Origin: RYN-133 sp963785425
GTDB taxonomy: Bacteria > Actinomycetota > Actinomycetes > Mycobacteriales > Jatrophihabitantaceae
NCBI GenBank assembly: GCA_963785425.1
Contig: CAWAVG010000004.1
Coordinates: 1,054,001 to 1,118,000, forward strand
Reading direction: 5' to 3'
Length of the DNA stretch: 64,000 bases
Made by a program: the position numbers and the translations under genes. Numbering within the stretch: the stretch's first letter is position 1; each line of letters starts with the position of its first letter. Positions 1-9,508 of the stretch are shown piece after piece. Under the pieces are notes generated by a model. That model saw only the letters and a list, made by a program, of their open reading frames with translations, was not told the DNA's origin and did no database searches.

Positions 1-1
1 G

Positions 2-361
2 CTGATGCCGAGCTATCTGCTCACCGCCATCGTTCTCGTGCCGACCGGATTGTCGATGCTGACGTTGACGACGGCGTGCAACTCGACGATCCAGCTCGGC
101 GTCGACCCGACGATGCGCGGACGGGTGATGGCGCTGTACCTGATCTGCTTCATGGGCGGCACCCCGCTCGGCGCGCCGATCGTCGGCTGGCTGGCCGGGG
201 TCGCCGGACCGCGATGGGGGCTCATCGGCGGCGGCCTGGTGTGCCTGCTGGCCACCGCGGCACTGGCCGGTGCCACGGCGCGACGCCGCGGCATGTCGCG
301 TGCGGATGTCGCCGACCGGCTGCATGCCGTGCACGCCCTGCCCGCGCTGTCCCACCGCTGA
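2..361 (+). CDS. MFS transporter, C-terminal fragment (5' end off window)
   Basis: The frame is open from the left edge and ends at TGA 359-361, giving about 119 residues. It shows at least three hydrophobic helices and the loop PTMRGRVMALY followed by a Gly/Pro-rich helix (GGTPLGAPIVGWLAG). That pattern matches the last helices of EntS/MFS_3-type major facilitator exporters, where an R-G-R-V-M motif precedes TM10-11. It ends in a basic cytoplasmic tail. The N-terminal part is missing, so substrate cannot be inferred. The next gene starts 17 bp downstream on the same strand and may be co-transcribed. Confidence 0.75.
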   Translation: MMPSYLLTAIVLVPTGLSMLTLTTACNSTIQLGVDPTMRGRVMALYLICFMGGTPLGAPIVGWLAGVAGPRWGLIGGGLVCLLATAALAGATARRRGMSRADVADRLHAVHALPALSHR

Positions 362-378
362 CGCGCCACAATCGCGAC

Positions 379-1164
379 GTGGACGTCATCGAGGTCGACG
401 ATCCGGCCGACCCGCGACTGGCCGACTTCCGTGACCTGACCGACGCTGATGTGCGTCCCGACCGTCGCGGCGTCGTGATCGCCGAGGGCGCCAACGCCGT
501 CGCCCGCCTCGCCCGGTCGGCGTACCCGATGCGCGCGGTGATCGGCGTCGCGAAGCGCATCGACGCGTTGCGTGCCGATCTCGCCGATCGCGACGTGCCT
601 GCCTACGTGTGCGACAAATGGTTGCTCTCGGACGTGGTCGGGTTCCGCGTCACCCGCGGCGTGCTCGCGGCGGCATCGCGCCCGGCGTCGCCCGATCCCG
701 GCAGGCTGCTCTCGACGGCGCGACGCATCGCGGTGCTCGAGGGCCTCAACGACTTCGAGAACCTCGGTGCGCTGTTCCGCAACGCGGCCGCCTTCGGCGT
801 CGAGGCCGTGCTGCTCGACGCGACGTGCGCCGATCCGCTGTACCGGCGCAGCGTCCGGGTGTCGATCGGGCACGTCCTGCGCGTGCCGTTCGCCGTCCTG
901 CCGGGGAACTGGCCGGACGAGCTCGACCGCGTCAAGCATTACGGCCTGCGGCTGCTGGCGATGACACCGCGTGACTCGGCCGATGACCTGCGCGCGATCG
1001 TGAGACCGCACCGCTGGGCGCTGCTGCTGGGAGCCGAGGGTCCCGGCCTGAGCGAGATCGCTCTGGCGGCCGCCGATCAGCAGGTCCGCATCCCGATGGC
1101 CGGCGACGTCGATTCGCTCAACGTGGCGACCGCGGCGGCGGTCGCCTTCGCCCAGCTCACATGA
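379..1164 (+). CDS. SpoU/TrmH-family RNA 2'-O-methyltransferase
   Basis: The 261-residue protein has the SPOUT methyltransferase signatures in order: motif 1 N-x-G-A-L-F-R-N-A-A-A-F-G near residues 129-141, motif 2 LLLGAEGPGLS near 215-225, and motif 3 with the IPM...SLNVATAAAVAF knot near 239-258. These residues bind S-adenosylmethionine, and the family methylates a ribose 2'-OH in tRNA or rRNA. The N-terminal 100 residues resemble the SpoU substrate-binding domain. The GTG at 379 was chosen because homology starts there; the open frame extends upstream into the MFS gene. The target nucleotide cannot be read from the sequence. It is convergent with the next gene, 9 bp away. Confidence 0.85.
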   Translation: MDVIEVDDPADPRLADFRDLTDADVRPDRRGVVIAEGANAVARLARSAYPMRAVIGVAKRIDALRADLADRDVPAYVCDKWLLSDVVGFRVTRGVLAAASRPASPDPGRLLSTARRIAVLEGLNDFENLGALFRNAAAFGVEAVLLDATCADPLYRRSVRVSIGHVLRVPFAVLPGNWPDELDRVKHYGLRLLAMTPRDSADDLRAIVRPHRWALLLGAEGPGLSEIALAAADQQVRIPMAGDVDSLNVATAAAVAFAQLT

Positions 1165-1173
1165 TGCCCGGCG

Positions 1174-1515
1174 TCAGAAGCCGTGGAACTCGATCGTCTC
1201 GGCGCCGAAGAACTCGCGCGTGAACGCGACCGCGTCGCTGTTGTGGAACGCCTTGCACGTGTAGATGTCGACGGAGAAGAACACCACCGGGGTGTCCCAC
1301 GCGTAGAAGTGCGCGCCAGAGGTCTCCCAGTGTGTCCAGCCCGCCCAGCCGAACTTCGGTGAGAGGTGCGTCACCGGTTCGGTCAACGGTTTCATGTCGA
1401 GCACCTTGGCGAGCAGCTTCAGGTACTCGACGATGTCGAAGTCGCTGATCGATCGGTCAGGGACGCCCTCGATGACAAGGCGCTGACGATGGATCGCGGG
1501 GGCGAGGTCGCGCAC
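1174..1515 (-). CDS. Small AdoMet decarboxylase (SpeD)-like protein
   Basis: About 113 residues from a GTG at 1515, preceded by GGGGAAGG at a sensible distance; the open frame runs further upstream but loses family similarity. The fold pattern resembles bacterial pyruvoyl S-adenosylmethionine decarboxylase: an N-terminal R-x-R-L-V-I-E-G strand, a helix, then W-E-T-S-G-A-H-F-Y-A-W followed by S-V-D-I-Y-T-C. In SpeD the equivalent stretch supplies the Ser cleaved to pyruvoyl, a His five residues later, and a Cys in VDIxTC. Here Ser66 and Cys87 are kept, but the position five after Ser is Tyr71, with a His only three after Ser. No speE-like gene is nearby, so the reaction is uncertain: AdoMet, ornithine or arginine decarboxylation, or none. 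It is divergent from the GGDEF/EAL gene. Confidence 0.6.
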   Translation of the reverse strand: MRDLAPAIHRQRLVIEGVPDRSISDFDIVEYLKLLAKVLDMKPLTEPVTHLSPKFGWAGWTHWETSGAHFYAWDTPVVFFSVDIYTCKAFHNSDAVAFTREFFGAETIEFHGF

Positions 1516-1627
1516 GTAACAGAGCCTTCCCCAGAACGCGCGCTGTGTCCCGTGGGCAAATGTGGACGTATCGAAGTCTGTCGAGGAAACCTCTAACTTC
1601 TCGACCGGGTGTGCCGATGGGATCCAC

Positions 1628-3906
1628 GTGGAGTTGAGCCGCGTGGTGGGCCGGCGTGCGATGGCGCGCGCGCTCACGGCTGCCCCGTGGTTCATCCTCA
1701 TCGTCGGTCCCGGCTGGATGTCGGTGGTGTCCAAGCAGGCTCCGGAGCTGGCCCAGACCGTGCTCACCATCTCACTCGCCGCCTTCTTCGTGTTGCTCAC
1801 GACGCGGCTCGTGCTCGCGGCGAAGGCGCAACCGGGACGACGCTCGGCCTTGATCCTCCTGACGACGGGCGTGGTGCTGTTCGCTGCCGGCTCCTCGGTG
1901 TTGAACGGGTCGGGCAACCCCGATGTCACTCATTTCCCGGCGCCGGGCGAGTGGTTGTTCCTCGCGTCGTACCTGGCAATGGCCGGTTACCTGCTGCTCG
2001 ACACCACCCGGCGCGCGAGCATCACCGGCGCGACGTGGCTCGAAGCAGCGGTGATCTGTGGCGGGACTGCCTGCCTCGCGGGCGCCGGAGTGCTCGCCGT
2101 CGCCGCGAGGCACGTCGCCAGTGGCGGGCTCCCGCTGCTGCTGGCGCTGCTCTACCCGCTGATCGACATCGTGCTCGGACTGCTCGTCGTCGCCCAGATC
2201 GCGCTGCGCAGCCGCGGCCCGGTGATCCGGTCGAGCGGACTGCTCGGTGGGTTCGCCTTGATGGCCGTCGCCGACTCCGGGTTCCTGCTGCACCTGTCGA
2301 CAGGCACCTACGACTACAGCATCCTCAGCGTCGACCTGTGGGGTGCGGCGTTCGTGCTCATCGTCGGCAACGCGTGCCGGATGCGCACCGAGGCCGATGT
2401 CGCGGCGCCGAAGACCCGGGGGCTCTCGACCCTGGTCGTGGCAGCCGGCATGGCCGCCGCGTTCGTGCTTGCATTCGAGCCGCCGGGGGCGATCCGCGCG
2501 TACCTGCTCGCGCCCGCACTGGCCACGCTCACCGCGGCGGGCGCGCGTCTCGTGCTTGCCGTGCGCAGCGCGAACCGTGCCGCGGACGCCATGGCTCTTG
2601 CGCGCAGTGACGACCTGACCGAGCCTTCCGAACCGTCGCGCAGTCGTCGCGCGCCTCGACAAGGATCTCGGCACCATCGCATCGGTCGGACTGATGATCC
2701 TCGACCTGAACGGATTCAAGGACATCAACGACACCCTCGGCCACGGTGCCGGCGACTCTGTGCTGTGCGAGGTCGCCGCGCGGATGCGTGCCCGGCTGCC
2801 GGACGAGATCATGATCGCCCGCCTCGGTGGTGACGAGTTCGCGGTCATCGCACCGACCGAGAACGAGATCGAGTTGATGGAGATCGCGCAGGAGATCCTG
2901 ATCGCGGTCCGCAGCCAGCTCGTGGTCGACGGCATCGCGCTGTCGACCGACGCGTCGATCGGCATCACCACCCGTCAGGCAGCACGACGTGCAGAGCACC
3001 GAGATGCTGCGTCGGGCCGACGTCGCGATGTACGCGGCCAAGGAACAGCGCGCCGGTGTGGTCATCTACGACCCGGACACCGACGACTTCTCGCGCGAAC
3101 GGCTGCGTCTCGGCGACGAACTGCGCCGCGCGATCGAGCACAAGCAACTCGTGCTCTGGTACCAGCCGCAGATCGACGCCAGGTCGCGCACGGTGTGCGG
3201 CCTCGAGGGCCTGGTGCGATGGAAGCACCCCGTCCACGGGTTGATGTCGCCGGCCGAGTTCCTCCCTGCCGCGCGGCGCGCCGGTCTGATGCAGGCGCTG
3301 TCGGAGGAGATCGGTCGCATCGCCGTGGCCGACCTCACGTACTGGGGCACGCGCAACGTCGACGTCCGCATCGCCATCAACTGCGCGCCACCGGAACTGA
3401 TGAGCGACATCTTCATCCCACGTCTGTCGCGGATGCTCACCGACGCGAACCTGTCACCGCATTCGGTCGTGATCGAGGTGACCGAGGACTCGTTCCTCGC
3501 CGAACCCGAGCGGGCGCGCGCCGTGCTCCTCGACGTGCGCGCACGAGGCTTCCAGATCTCGATCGATGACTACGGCACCGGCTTCTCGTCGCTGTCGTAC
3601 CTGCGCGACCTGCCGATCCAGGAACTGAAGATCGACCGGTCGTTCGTGGCTGCGATGTGCACGGACCGGCGCAGCCGCATGATCGTCGCGTCGACGCTGC
3701 AGATGGCGCACGCGCTGGGTCTGCGCACCGTCGCCGAAGGTGTTGAGGACGCCGCCACGTGTGCCGAACTGGTCGCCCTCGGGGTCGACGTGCTGCAGGG
3801 CTACTACCTGGCCCGTCCGGTCCCGCCGGAGCAGGTCGTGCCGTTTGCCGGCCAGACCTACGCGGTGGCGAGGTCGCTGAGGATCGCCGGGTCCGAAACG
3901 GCGTGA
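1628..3906 (+). pseudogene. Membrane GGDEF/EAL protein broken by two frameshifts
   Basis: Three consecutive frames together encode one c-di-GMP enzyme: about eight N-terminal membrane helices (to about 2570), a GGDEF domain (ARLGGDEFAV near 2818-2847), and an EAL domain to 3906. The first break is near 2620, where DDLT must continue as SLPNRR one base later. The second lies between about 2970 and 2990, before EMLRRADVAMY. Each is cured by removing one base. In the EAL domain the signature reads LEGLVRW (Ala to Gly), while the later IEVTE, DDYGTGFSSL, KIDR and VAEGVE motifs are present. GTG 1628 follows GGGA and marks where third-position GC rises; a GTG at 1562 is also in frame. It may be a real pseudogene or a sequencing artefact. 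Confidence 0.8.
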
Positions 3907-4592
3907 AGGGCGGGCACCCGCCCGCTCAGCACGAACTGGCCCGGGTCCGGGACGGCTACGCCGTCCATACCGACGCCCAGCGTGATCAGGCGGTGCGCGT
4001 CGGGATTGATCAGGCGCTGCTGGTCGACCATCGGCGCGACCTCGGCCCACACCGGCACGCTCGCGTCCGAACCCAGGTAGGGCGCGATGGAAGCGCCGGG
4101 CAACATGCGGGTCTGCAGGCCGGCCATGCTCAGCGCGCGGCGGGCCCGCACGTCCATGATCATGACGATCCACCGGGTCGCGTTCGCGCGCGTCGCGAGC
4201 AACAGCCCGCGGTAGAGCGCCGTCGACAGCAGGCCGCTGCGCACGGCGCGTTTGCGGATCGCGATCGTGGCGACGTCCCACGTCTGGGCCACCGTCATGC
4301 CGGCGGACCGTGCCGCGCGCACGCCGTCGATCGACCACGGCGGCCCGGCGACGTCGACGAGCGACTTGAGGCCGGCTTCGCTGGGCAGGATGATGCGCAT
4401 CGTTGCGAGGGCGTCGCCGCCGGGTTCGGTGACAGCGATGAAGACCGAGGTCGCGTCGTAGGGTCCGTACTCTTCGGCCCATTGCGCGGTGGTATTTCCG
4501 TATTGCTCGAGAAAGACCGAGGTCTCGCAGTCCTGCGCCGCCGCCAGGACATCGCCCCGCGGATCGAAGTGCAAGACAAGATCAACCGACAT
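3858..4592 (-). CDS. Putative GNAT-fold / N-acyltransferase-like protein
   Basis: A 244-residue protein from ATG 4592 (an upstream ATG at 4625 and TTG at 4658 are alternatives). The middle holds a pattern typical of the acyl-homoserine-lactone synthase/FeeM-like branch of the GNAT fold: a strand ATMRIILPS, then W-D-V-A-T-I-A-I-R, a helix-start ...SGLLSTALYRGLL, and a strand WIVMIMDVRARRAL. Residues after 175 look like an acyl-pocket extension. No signal peptide or membrane helix is seen. Its 3' end overlaps the 3' end of the GGDEF/EAL gene by about 49 bp tail to tail. The acyl donor and acceptor are unknown; the family call is inference from fold pattern. Confidence 0.5.
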   Translation of the reverse strand: MSVDLVLHFDPRGDVLAAAQDCETSVFLEQYGNTTAQWAEEYGPYDATSVFIAVTEPGGDALATMRIILPSEAGLKSLVDVAGPPWSIDGVRAARSAGMTVAQTWDVATIAIRKRAVRSGLLSTALYRGLLLATRANATRWIVMIMDVRARRALSMAGLQTRMLPGASIAPYLGSDASVPVWAEVAPMVDQQRLINPDAHRLITLGVGMDGVAVPDPGQFVLSGRVPALHAVSDPAILSDLATA

Positions 4593-4680
4593 GGCCCCCG
4601 CCTTAGCGTCCCATTGATGCGACATTGAGAATGCCCAATACACAGGGACTCTGAACAACGCCCGAATCGGACGGACGGCC

Positions 4681-6561
4681 TCACACTAGCGAATCACGCC
4701 ACGATTCGTGCAACGCAGCAAAGCTGCCGGTGCCCTCGGCGAGCAGTGCGCCGGGCGTGCCGTCCTCGACAATCCTGCCGTCGGTGAGCACCAACACCCG
4801 GTCGGCGATCTCGACCGTCGAGAGCCGGTGGGCGATGATCAGCGCTGTGCGGTCGGCCAGCACGGTGCGCAACGCCCGCTGCACGGCGCGCTCGGTGGGA
4901 ACGTCCAGCGACGACGTCGCCTCGTCGAGGATGAGCACCGCCGGGTCGGCGAGGAACGCGCGCGCGAACGCGACGAGCTGGCGCTGGCCTGCCGACAGGC
5001 GTCCGCCGCGCTTGCGCACGTCCGTGTCGTAGCCGTCCGGCAACGCGCTGATGAACTCGTGCGCACCGACCTCGCGGGCCGCGCGTTCGATCTCGTCGCA
5101 GCGGGCGTCGATACGGCCGAACCCGATGTTGTCGGCGACCGATCCGGAGAACAGGAAGCCGTCCTGCGTCACCATCACGACGGCGCGTCGCAGGTCGGCT
5201 TCGGCGACCTCGCGCAGGTCGACGTCGTCGAGGCGCACCTCGCCGACCGTCGGGTCGTAGAAGCGCGAGATGAGCTTGGCGATCGTCGTCTTGCCCGCTC
5301 CGGTCGCGCCTACGAGCGCGACGGTCTGCCCCGCCGGGATGTCGAGCGTGAGCTGCGGCAGCACCGGACGGTCGGCGATGTAGCCGAACTCGACGCGGTC
5401 GAGCGTGACGCGGCCGCGCACCGGACGCGGCAGCGGCGTCGGCGCCACCGGTTCGGGCACGCTCGGCGCCTCGGACAGCACTGCCGAGATCTTCTCCAGC
5501 GCAGCGGTCGCCGACTGCAGCGAGTTGTAGAACATCGCCACGTCCTCCATCGGCCCGAAGAACTGCCGCAGGTAGAGCAGGAACGCGGTGAGGACGCCGA
5601 TCTCCATGCCGCCGTGCAGCACCCGCTCGGCCCCGACGAGCAGCACGGCCACGGTCGAGATGTTGCTGATCAGCGTGGTGCCCGGGATGAACACCGCATG
5701 CAGGCGGAACGCTTCGCGGTTCGCGTCGGCGTACGAGCCGTTGAGCCCGGCGAAGATGGCGTCGTTGCGCTTCTCGCGGCGGAACGCCTGCACCGCGCGG
5801 ATGCCGTTGAACGTCTCGACGATGTTCACGATCATCGACGCGACCCGGCCGCGCGTGCGGCGGAACGCATCGGTGGCGCGGGCCGAGAACCAGCGGAACA
5901 GCAGGAACAGCGGGATGAACGAGACCAGCACCATGGCGGCCAACGGCACATCGAGGAAGAACAGCAGCACCGAGATCGTGGTGATGTTCAGGAACGCGAC
6001 CAGCAGCCCGTCCAGGCCGGCGTCGAGTAACTCGTTGAGGGTGTCGACGTCGGAGGTGAGGCGCGAGATCACGCGGCCGGACGTGTACCGCTCATGGAAC
6101 GACACCGACAGCGCCTGCGCGTGGTCGAAGCCGCGGCGCCGCAGGTCGAACAGGATCGCCTGTCCGATCACGCCGCTGCGGATGACGAACACCGACCGCA
6201 ACCACCCCGAGAGCAGCGCGCTGATGGCGAGGGCGACGCTCACCACGGTCAGCGAGGTGTAGTCACCGTGCAGGGCGTCGGGCAGCGAGGTGTCGATCGC
6301 GACGCCCACCAGCCAGGGCCCGGCCATCGTCGCTGCCACCTGCACCAGCACGACGGCGAGCACGATCGTGATGCCGCGCCGGTGCGGCCGCACGAGCTCG
6401 CCGAGGAGGTGCCGGGCGTCCGAGCGCAGCCGCGGCCGCCCGGTCAGGACGAGGTCGTCCTGCTCGTCCGCCGTTCTGCGGGCATCCTCGGTCAGTTTCC
6501 CGCGCCATTCCTCCTCGAGCGCCGGGCTCGTCGTACGGGCGTTCATCGTGTCGTCACTCAT
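4681..6561 (-). CDS. ABC exporter subunit (membrane + ATPase), catalytically complete half
   Basis: 626 residues from ATG 6561, which overlaps the stop of the upstream ABC gene (ATGA). A charged N-terminal extension of about 65 residues precedes a six-helix type IV exporter membrane domain (residues 70-370) and a nucleotide-binding domain. Walker A is GATGAGKTTI, the signature is LSAGQRQLVAFARA, Walker B is VLILDEATSSLD with the catalytic Glu, and the switch His is in IIAHRLS. Its partner has a degenerate Walker B, so the two probably form a heterodimeric multidrug/lipid-type exporter of the BmrCD/TM287-288 class. Substrate is unknown. Confidence 0.9.
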   Translation of the reverse strand: MSDDTMNARTTSPALEEEWRGKLTEDARRTADEQDDLVLTGRPRLRSDARHLLGELVRPHRRGITIVLAVVLVQVAATMAGPWLVGVAIDTSLPDALHGDYTSLTVVSVALAISALLSGWLRSVFVIRSGVIGQAILFDLRRRGFDHAQALSVSFHERYTSGRVISRLTSDVDTLNELLDAGLDGLLVAFLNITTISVLLFFLDVPLAAMVLVSFIPLFLLFRWFSARATDAFRRTRGRVASMIVNIVETFNGIRAVQAFRREKRNDAIFAGLNGSYADANREAFRLHAVFIPGTTLISNISTVAVLLVGAERVLHGGMEIGVLTAFLLYLRQFFGPMEDVAMFYNSLQSATAALEKISAVLSEAPSVPEPVAPTPLPRPVRGRVTLDRVEFGYIADRPVLPQLTLDIPAGQTVALVGATGAGKTTIAKLISRFYDPTVGEVRLDDVDLREVAEADLRRAVVMVTQDGFLFSGSVADNIGFGRIDARCDEIERAAREVGAHEFISALPDGYDTDVRKRGGRLSAGQRQLVAFARAFLADPAVLILDEATSSLDVPTERAVQRALRTVLADRTALIIAHRLSTVEIADRVLVLTDGRIVEDGTPGALLAEGTGSFAALHESWRDSLV

Positions 6562-8345
6562 GACGACACCTCCAGCTCGCTCGTCTGCGACAGCAGCAGG
6601 CGGTAGGCGGGCACCTCGGCCAGCAGTTCCCTGTGCGTGCCGACCGCGGTGATGCGGCCGTCCTCGAGCAGGGCGACGCGATCGGCCAGCAGCACGGTCG
6701 ATGGGCGGTGCGCGACGACCAGTGCCGTGGTCGCCGCGAGCACCCGCCGCAGCGCGGCCTCGACCTGCGCCTCGGTGTGCACGTCGAGCGCGGACAGCGG
6801 GTCGTCGAGCACGAGCACTCGGGGCCGGCCGAGCACCGCCCTGGCCAGGGCGAGCCGCTGCCGCTGGCCGCCCGACAGCGACAGGCCCTGCTCGCCGATG
6901 CGGGTCTCGAGCCCGAACGGCAGGTCGCGGACGAACTCGGCCTGGGCAACCTCGATCGCCTCGTCGATGTCGCTCTCGTCGAGCCCGGCGCGTCCGAGCG
7001 TCAGGTTCTCCCGCACGCTTGCCGAGAACAGGGTCGCGTCCTCGAACGCCGTCGTGACGGTGTGCCGCAGCTGGTCGAGCCGCAGGTCGCGGATATCGAC
7101 GCCGCCGATCAGGATCCGTCCGCCGGTCACGTCGTACAGACGTGGCACGAGGGCCGTCAGGGTCGTCTTGCCGCACCCCACGGCCCCGACCAGCGCCATC
7201 GTCTCGCCGGGCTCGATGCGGAGGTCGACACCGCGCAGCACGTCGCTCGACGCGTCGTCGAAGCGGAAGTGCACGTTCTCGAACACCACGGACGTGCCGG
7301 CCTCGGCCGGCGCCGGCCGTTCGGGGTCGAGGATCGTCGGCTTCGCGTCGAGCACCTCGAAGATGCGCACCGCGGCGGTGCCCGACTCCTGTGCGAGCGC
7401 GAGCAGCCAGCCGAGGCTGATGATCGGCCAGATCAGCTGCAGGTAGAGCGTCAGGAACGCGACCAGCTCCCCGAGCGTCATGGTGTGGTGCGAGACCGCG
7501 AGCACGCCGCCCCACGCGACGCCGGCCAGGATCAACTGGGGCGTGCCCTCGAGCACGGCCCAGAAGAACCCGAGCGTGCGGATCTTGCTCAGCTCGGCCC
7601 CGCGCAGCCGCTGCGCGTCGCGGCTGAACCTGGTCAGCATGTGCGGGCGACGGCCGTAGGACTTGATCACCCGGATGCCGAGTGCGGACTCCTCGACAGC
7701 GGTCGCCAGGTCGCCGGTGAGGTCCTGCGCGCGGCGCGCCTCGCGGCTGTACCGCAGCTCGAACCGACGCGTCGAGATCACCAAGGGGGCCATCGCGACG
7801 AGGACGAACAACCCGAGCGGCAGGTTGATGTTGATCAGCAGCCCGAGAACCACCAGCGTGATCGTGGTGTTCACGACGAGGAACACGAATGCGAAGCCGA
7901 CGAAGCGGCGCAGCGTCGACAGGTCGGTCGTCAGTCTCGACAGCAGCTGACCCGAGGGCCAGCGGTCATGGAAAGCGACCGGCAGGCGTTGTAGATGCGC
8001 GAACAGGTCGCGCCGGATGTCGGTCTCGATGTCGATCGCGGCCTTGGCCATGGCCAGCCGGCGCAGCAGGAAGCAGCCGGCCTCGGCGATCCCGAGCACG
8101 AATGTCAGCCCGACCAGCGGCCACAGCCCGGCGGAATCGTGGTGTCGGATGGGCCCGTCGACCACGGCGCCGACGACCAGGGGCACCAGGGACTGACAGA
8201 GCATTCCGATGAGCGAGAACACGAACATCGCCGCGAGCGGTTTGCGGTAATTGCGGGTCCACCGGCGCACGCGCAGCAGCGATCGGATCGGATGTGCGGA
8301 TTCGTTCTGCTCGCCGGTTGCGGCAGTCTCGGCGAGTTCGGTCAC
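6558..8345 (-). CDS. ABC exporter subunit with degenerate ATPase site
   Basis: 595 residues, first gene of the ABC pair. There are six membrane helices (about residues 35-320), then a nucleotide-binding domain: Walker A GAVGCGKTTL, Q-loop, signature LSGGQRQRLALARA, Walker B VLVLDDPLSALD. The residue after the Walker B Asp is Asp rather than the catalytic Glu, the usual hallmark of the non-catalytic half of heterodimeric exporters. The switch His (VVAHRPS) is retained. The GTG start at 8345 has no clear Shine-Dalgarno. Translation is coupled to the second subunit by a 4-bp ATGA overlap. Confidence 0.9.
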   Translation of the reverse strand: MTELAETAATGEQNESAHPIRSLLRVRRWTRNYRKPLAAMFVFSLIGMLCQSLVPLVVGAVVDGPIRHHDSAGLWPLVGLTFVLGIAEAGCFLLRRLAMAKAAIDIETDIRRDLFAHLQRLPVAFHDRWPSGQLLSRLTTDLSTLRRFVGFAFVFLVVNTTITLVVLGLLININLPLGLFVLVAMAPLVISTRRFELRYSREARRAQDLTGDLATAVEESALGIRVIKSYGRRPHMLTRFSRDAQRLRGAELSKIRTLGFFWAVLEGTPQLILAGVAWGGVLAVSHHTMTLGELVAFLTLYLQLIWPIISLGWLLALAQESGTAAVRIFEVLDAKPTILDPERPAPAEAGTSVVFENVHFRFDDASSDVLRGVDLRIEPGETMALVGAVGCGKTTLTALVPRLYDVTGGRILIGGVDIRDLRLDQLRHTVTTAFEDATLFSASVRENLTLGRAGLDESDIDEAIEVAQAEFVRDLPFGLETRIGEQGLSLSGGQRQRLALARAVLGRPRVLVLDDPLSALDVHTEAQVEAALRRVLAATTALVVAHRPSTVLLADRVALLEDGRITAVGTHRELLAEVPAYRLLLSQTSELEVSS

Positions 8346-8418
8346 GTTGATCTACGGTACGTCGCTGCTCCGACAGCGGCGACCGAGTTTCTGTCCGGCG
8401 GCTGCTCGACGCGCCGGT

Positions 8419-9450
8419 TCAGTCGCGCTTGCGGCGCACACCGAGCAGGATGTCGTCCCAGGACGGGATGGACGCGCGTGCGGCCTTGTCGTCGTCGGAG
8501 TCGTCCTCGCGCCGGCCCGCCCCAAGGTCGGTGATCTTGCGCTCGCGGTGTTTCGGGGCGTCGGGGACGTGCAGCGGCAGGTGCGGTTCCTCGAAGGGCG
8601 CCTGCTCGGAGACGAGCTTGTCGAGGGCGCCCTGGTCGAACCTGGCCTGGTCGAAGGACGCTCGATCGAGATCTGCGGGTACCGGCTCGTCGGTCGCCGC
8701 GCGGTCGAAAGCGGCCTGGTCGAAGACCTCTTCACCCACCGGCAGCGGGCCGGTGTGGGCGTCGGGCAGCACCGGGAAGGCCACGACGCCCGCAGCCAGG
8801 GGCGGCGCCAGCGTCAGGTTCGGTGAGGTCGCCTCAAGGTCGGACGGCGGCTGAATGGCCCGGATCGGCCGGTCGCTGAGCAGATCGGCCGCGGTGTCGT
8901 CCATCGGCGCGACGGTGCGGCCGGACAGGTGGAAGCTCCAGTCGGCGCGCCGGTCGGCCTGTCCGCCCACCCAGTGCGCCGAGAGCACCCACTGGCCGTC
9001 GTCGCGGCGGTGAGCGTCCCACCGCACCCCCTGTGGGTCGATGCCGTGCTGGGCGAAGCGGGCGTCGACGGCTTCGCCGAACACGACGGTCTGGCCCTCG
9101 GTCGTCGAGCGCCGTGCCTTTGCGCGGCGGCCCTCGTCGGCGATCCGCGCACGTTCGGCGAGAACGGGCCCGGCGAAGCGCAGCACCCAGTCGGGGTCGG
9201 CGCCGTAGGCCTCGGCGATGGCCTCGGGGGAGTCGCCGGAGCGCACCTTCATCTGGATCTCGCGCGGGGTGATCTGGGGTGCGCTGCTCGTCGCTGCTCG
9301 GGGCTTGGCCGGGCTCGGCGCGGGGGCGTCGGTCAGCGCGTCCCGCAGAGCCTGGTCGATGGGCAGCTCGAACTTCTCCTGCCCGTCGGCCGTCTCGAGG
9401 ACGACGTGGCCGGCGCCGGTGTCGGCATCGACGAGGTGCAGCGTTCGCAT
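8419..9450 (-). CDS. sepH: SepH (DUF3071) cell-division regulator
   Basis: 343 residues from ATG 9450 (MRTLHLVDAD); a longer open frame upstream is ignored because the conserved N-terminus begins here. The N-terminal DUF3071 domain (residues 1-190) includes a helix-turn-helix (ITPREIQMKVRSGDSPEAIAEAYG) followed by DWVLRFAGPVLAER, as in SepH, which in Streptomyces and mycobacteria binds FtsZ and promotes septum formation. The C-terminal half is acidic and low complexity, with a run of FDQ/FDR-type mini-repeats around residues 240-285, and ends in the family-typical SIPSWDDILLGVRRKRD. It is downstream of serC on the same strand, separated by 58 bp. Confidence 0.85.
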   Translation of the reverse strand: MRTLHLVDADTGAGHVVLETADGQEKFELPIDQALRDALTDAPAPSPAKPRAATSSAPQITPREIQMKVRSGDSPEAIAEAYGADPDWVLRFAGPVLAERARIADEGRRAKARRSTTEGQTVVFGEAVDARFAQHGIDPQGVRWDAHRRDDGQWVLSAHWVGGQADRRADWSFHLSGRTVAPMDDTAADLLSDRPIRAIQPPSDLEATSPNLTLAPPLAAGVVAFPVLPDAHTGPLPVGEEVFDQAAFDRAATDEPVPADLDRASFDQARFDQGALDKLVSEQAPFEEPHLPLHVPDAPKHRERKITDLGAGRREDDSDDDKAARASIPSWDDILLGVRRKRD

Positions 9451-9508
9451 GGCCAGACGATATGTGCGCCCGCTGCGATTGTCCGGGAGCACACGCCGTC
9501 GCTGCGCG

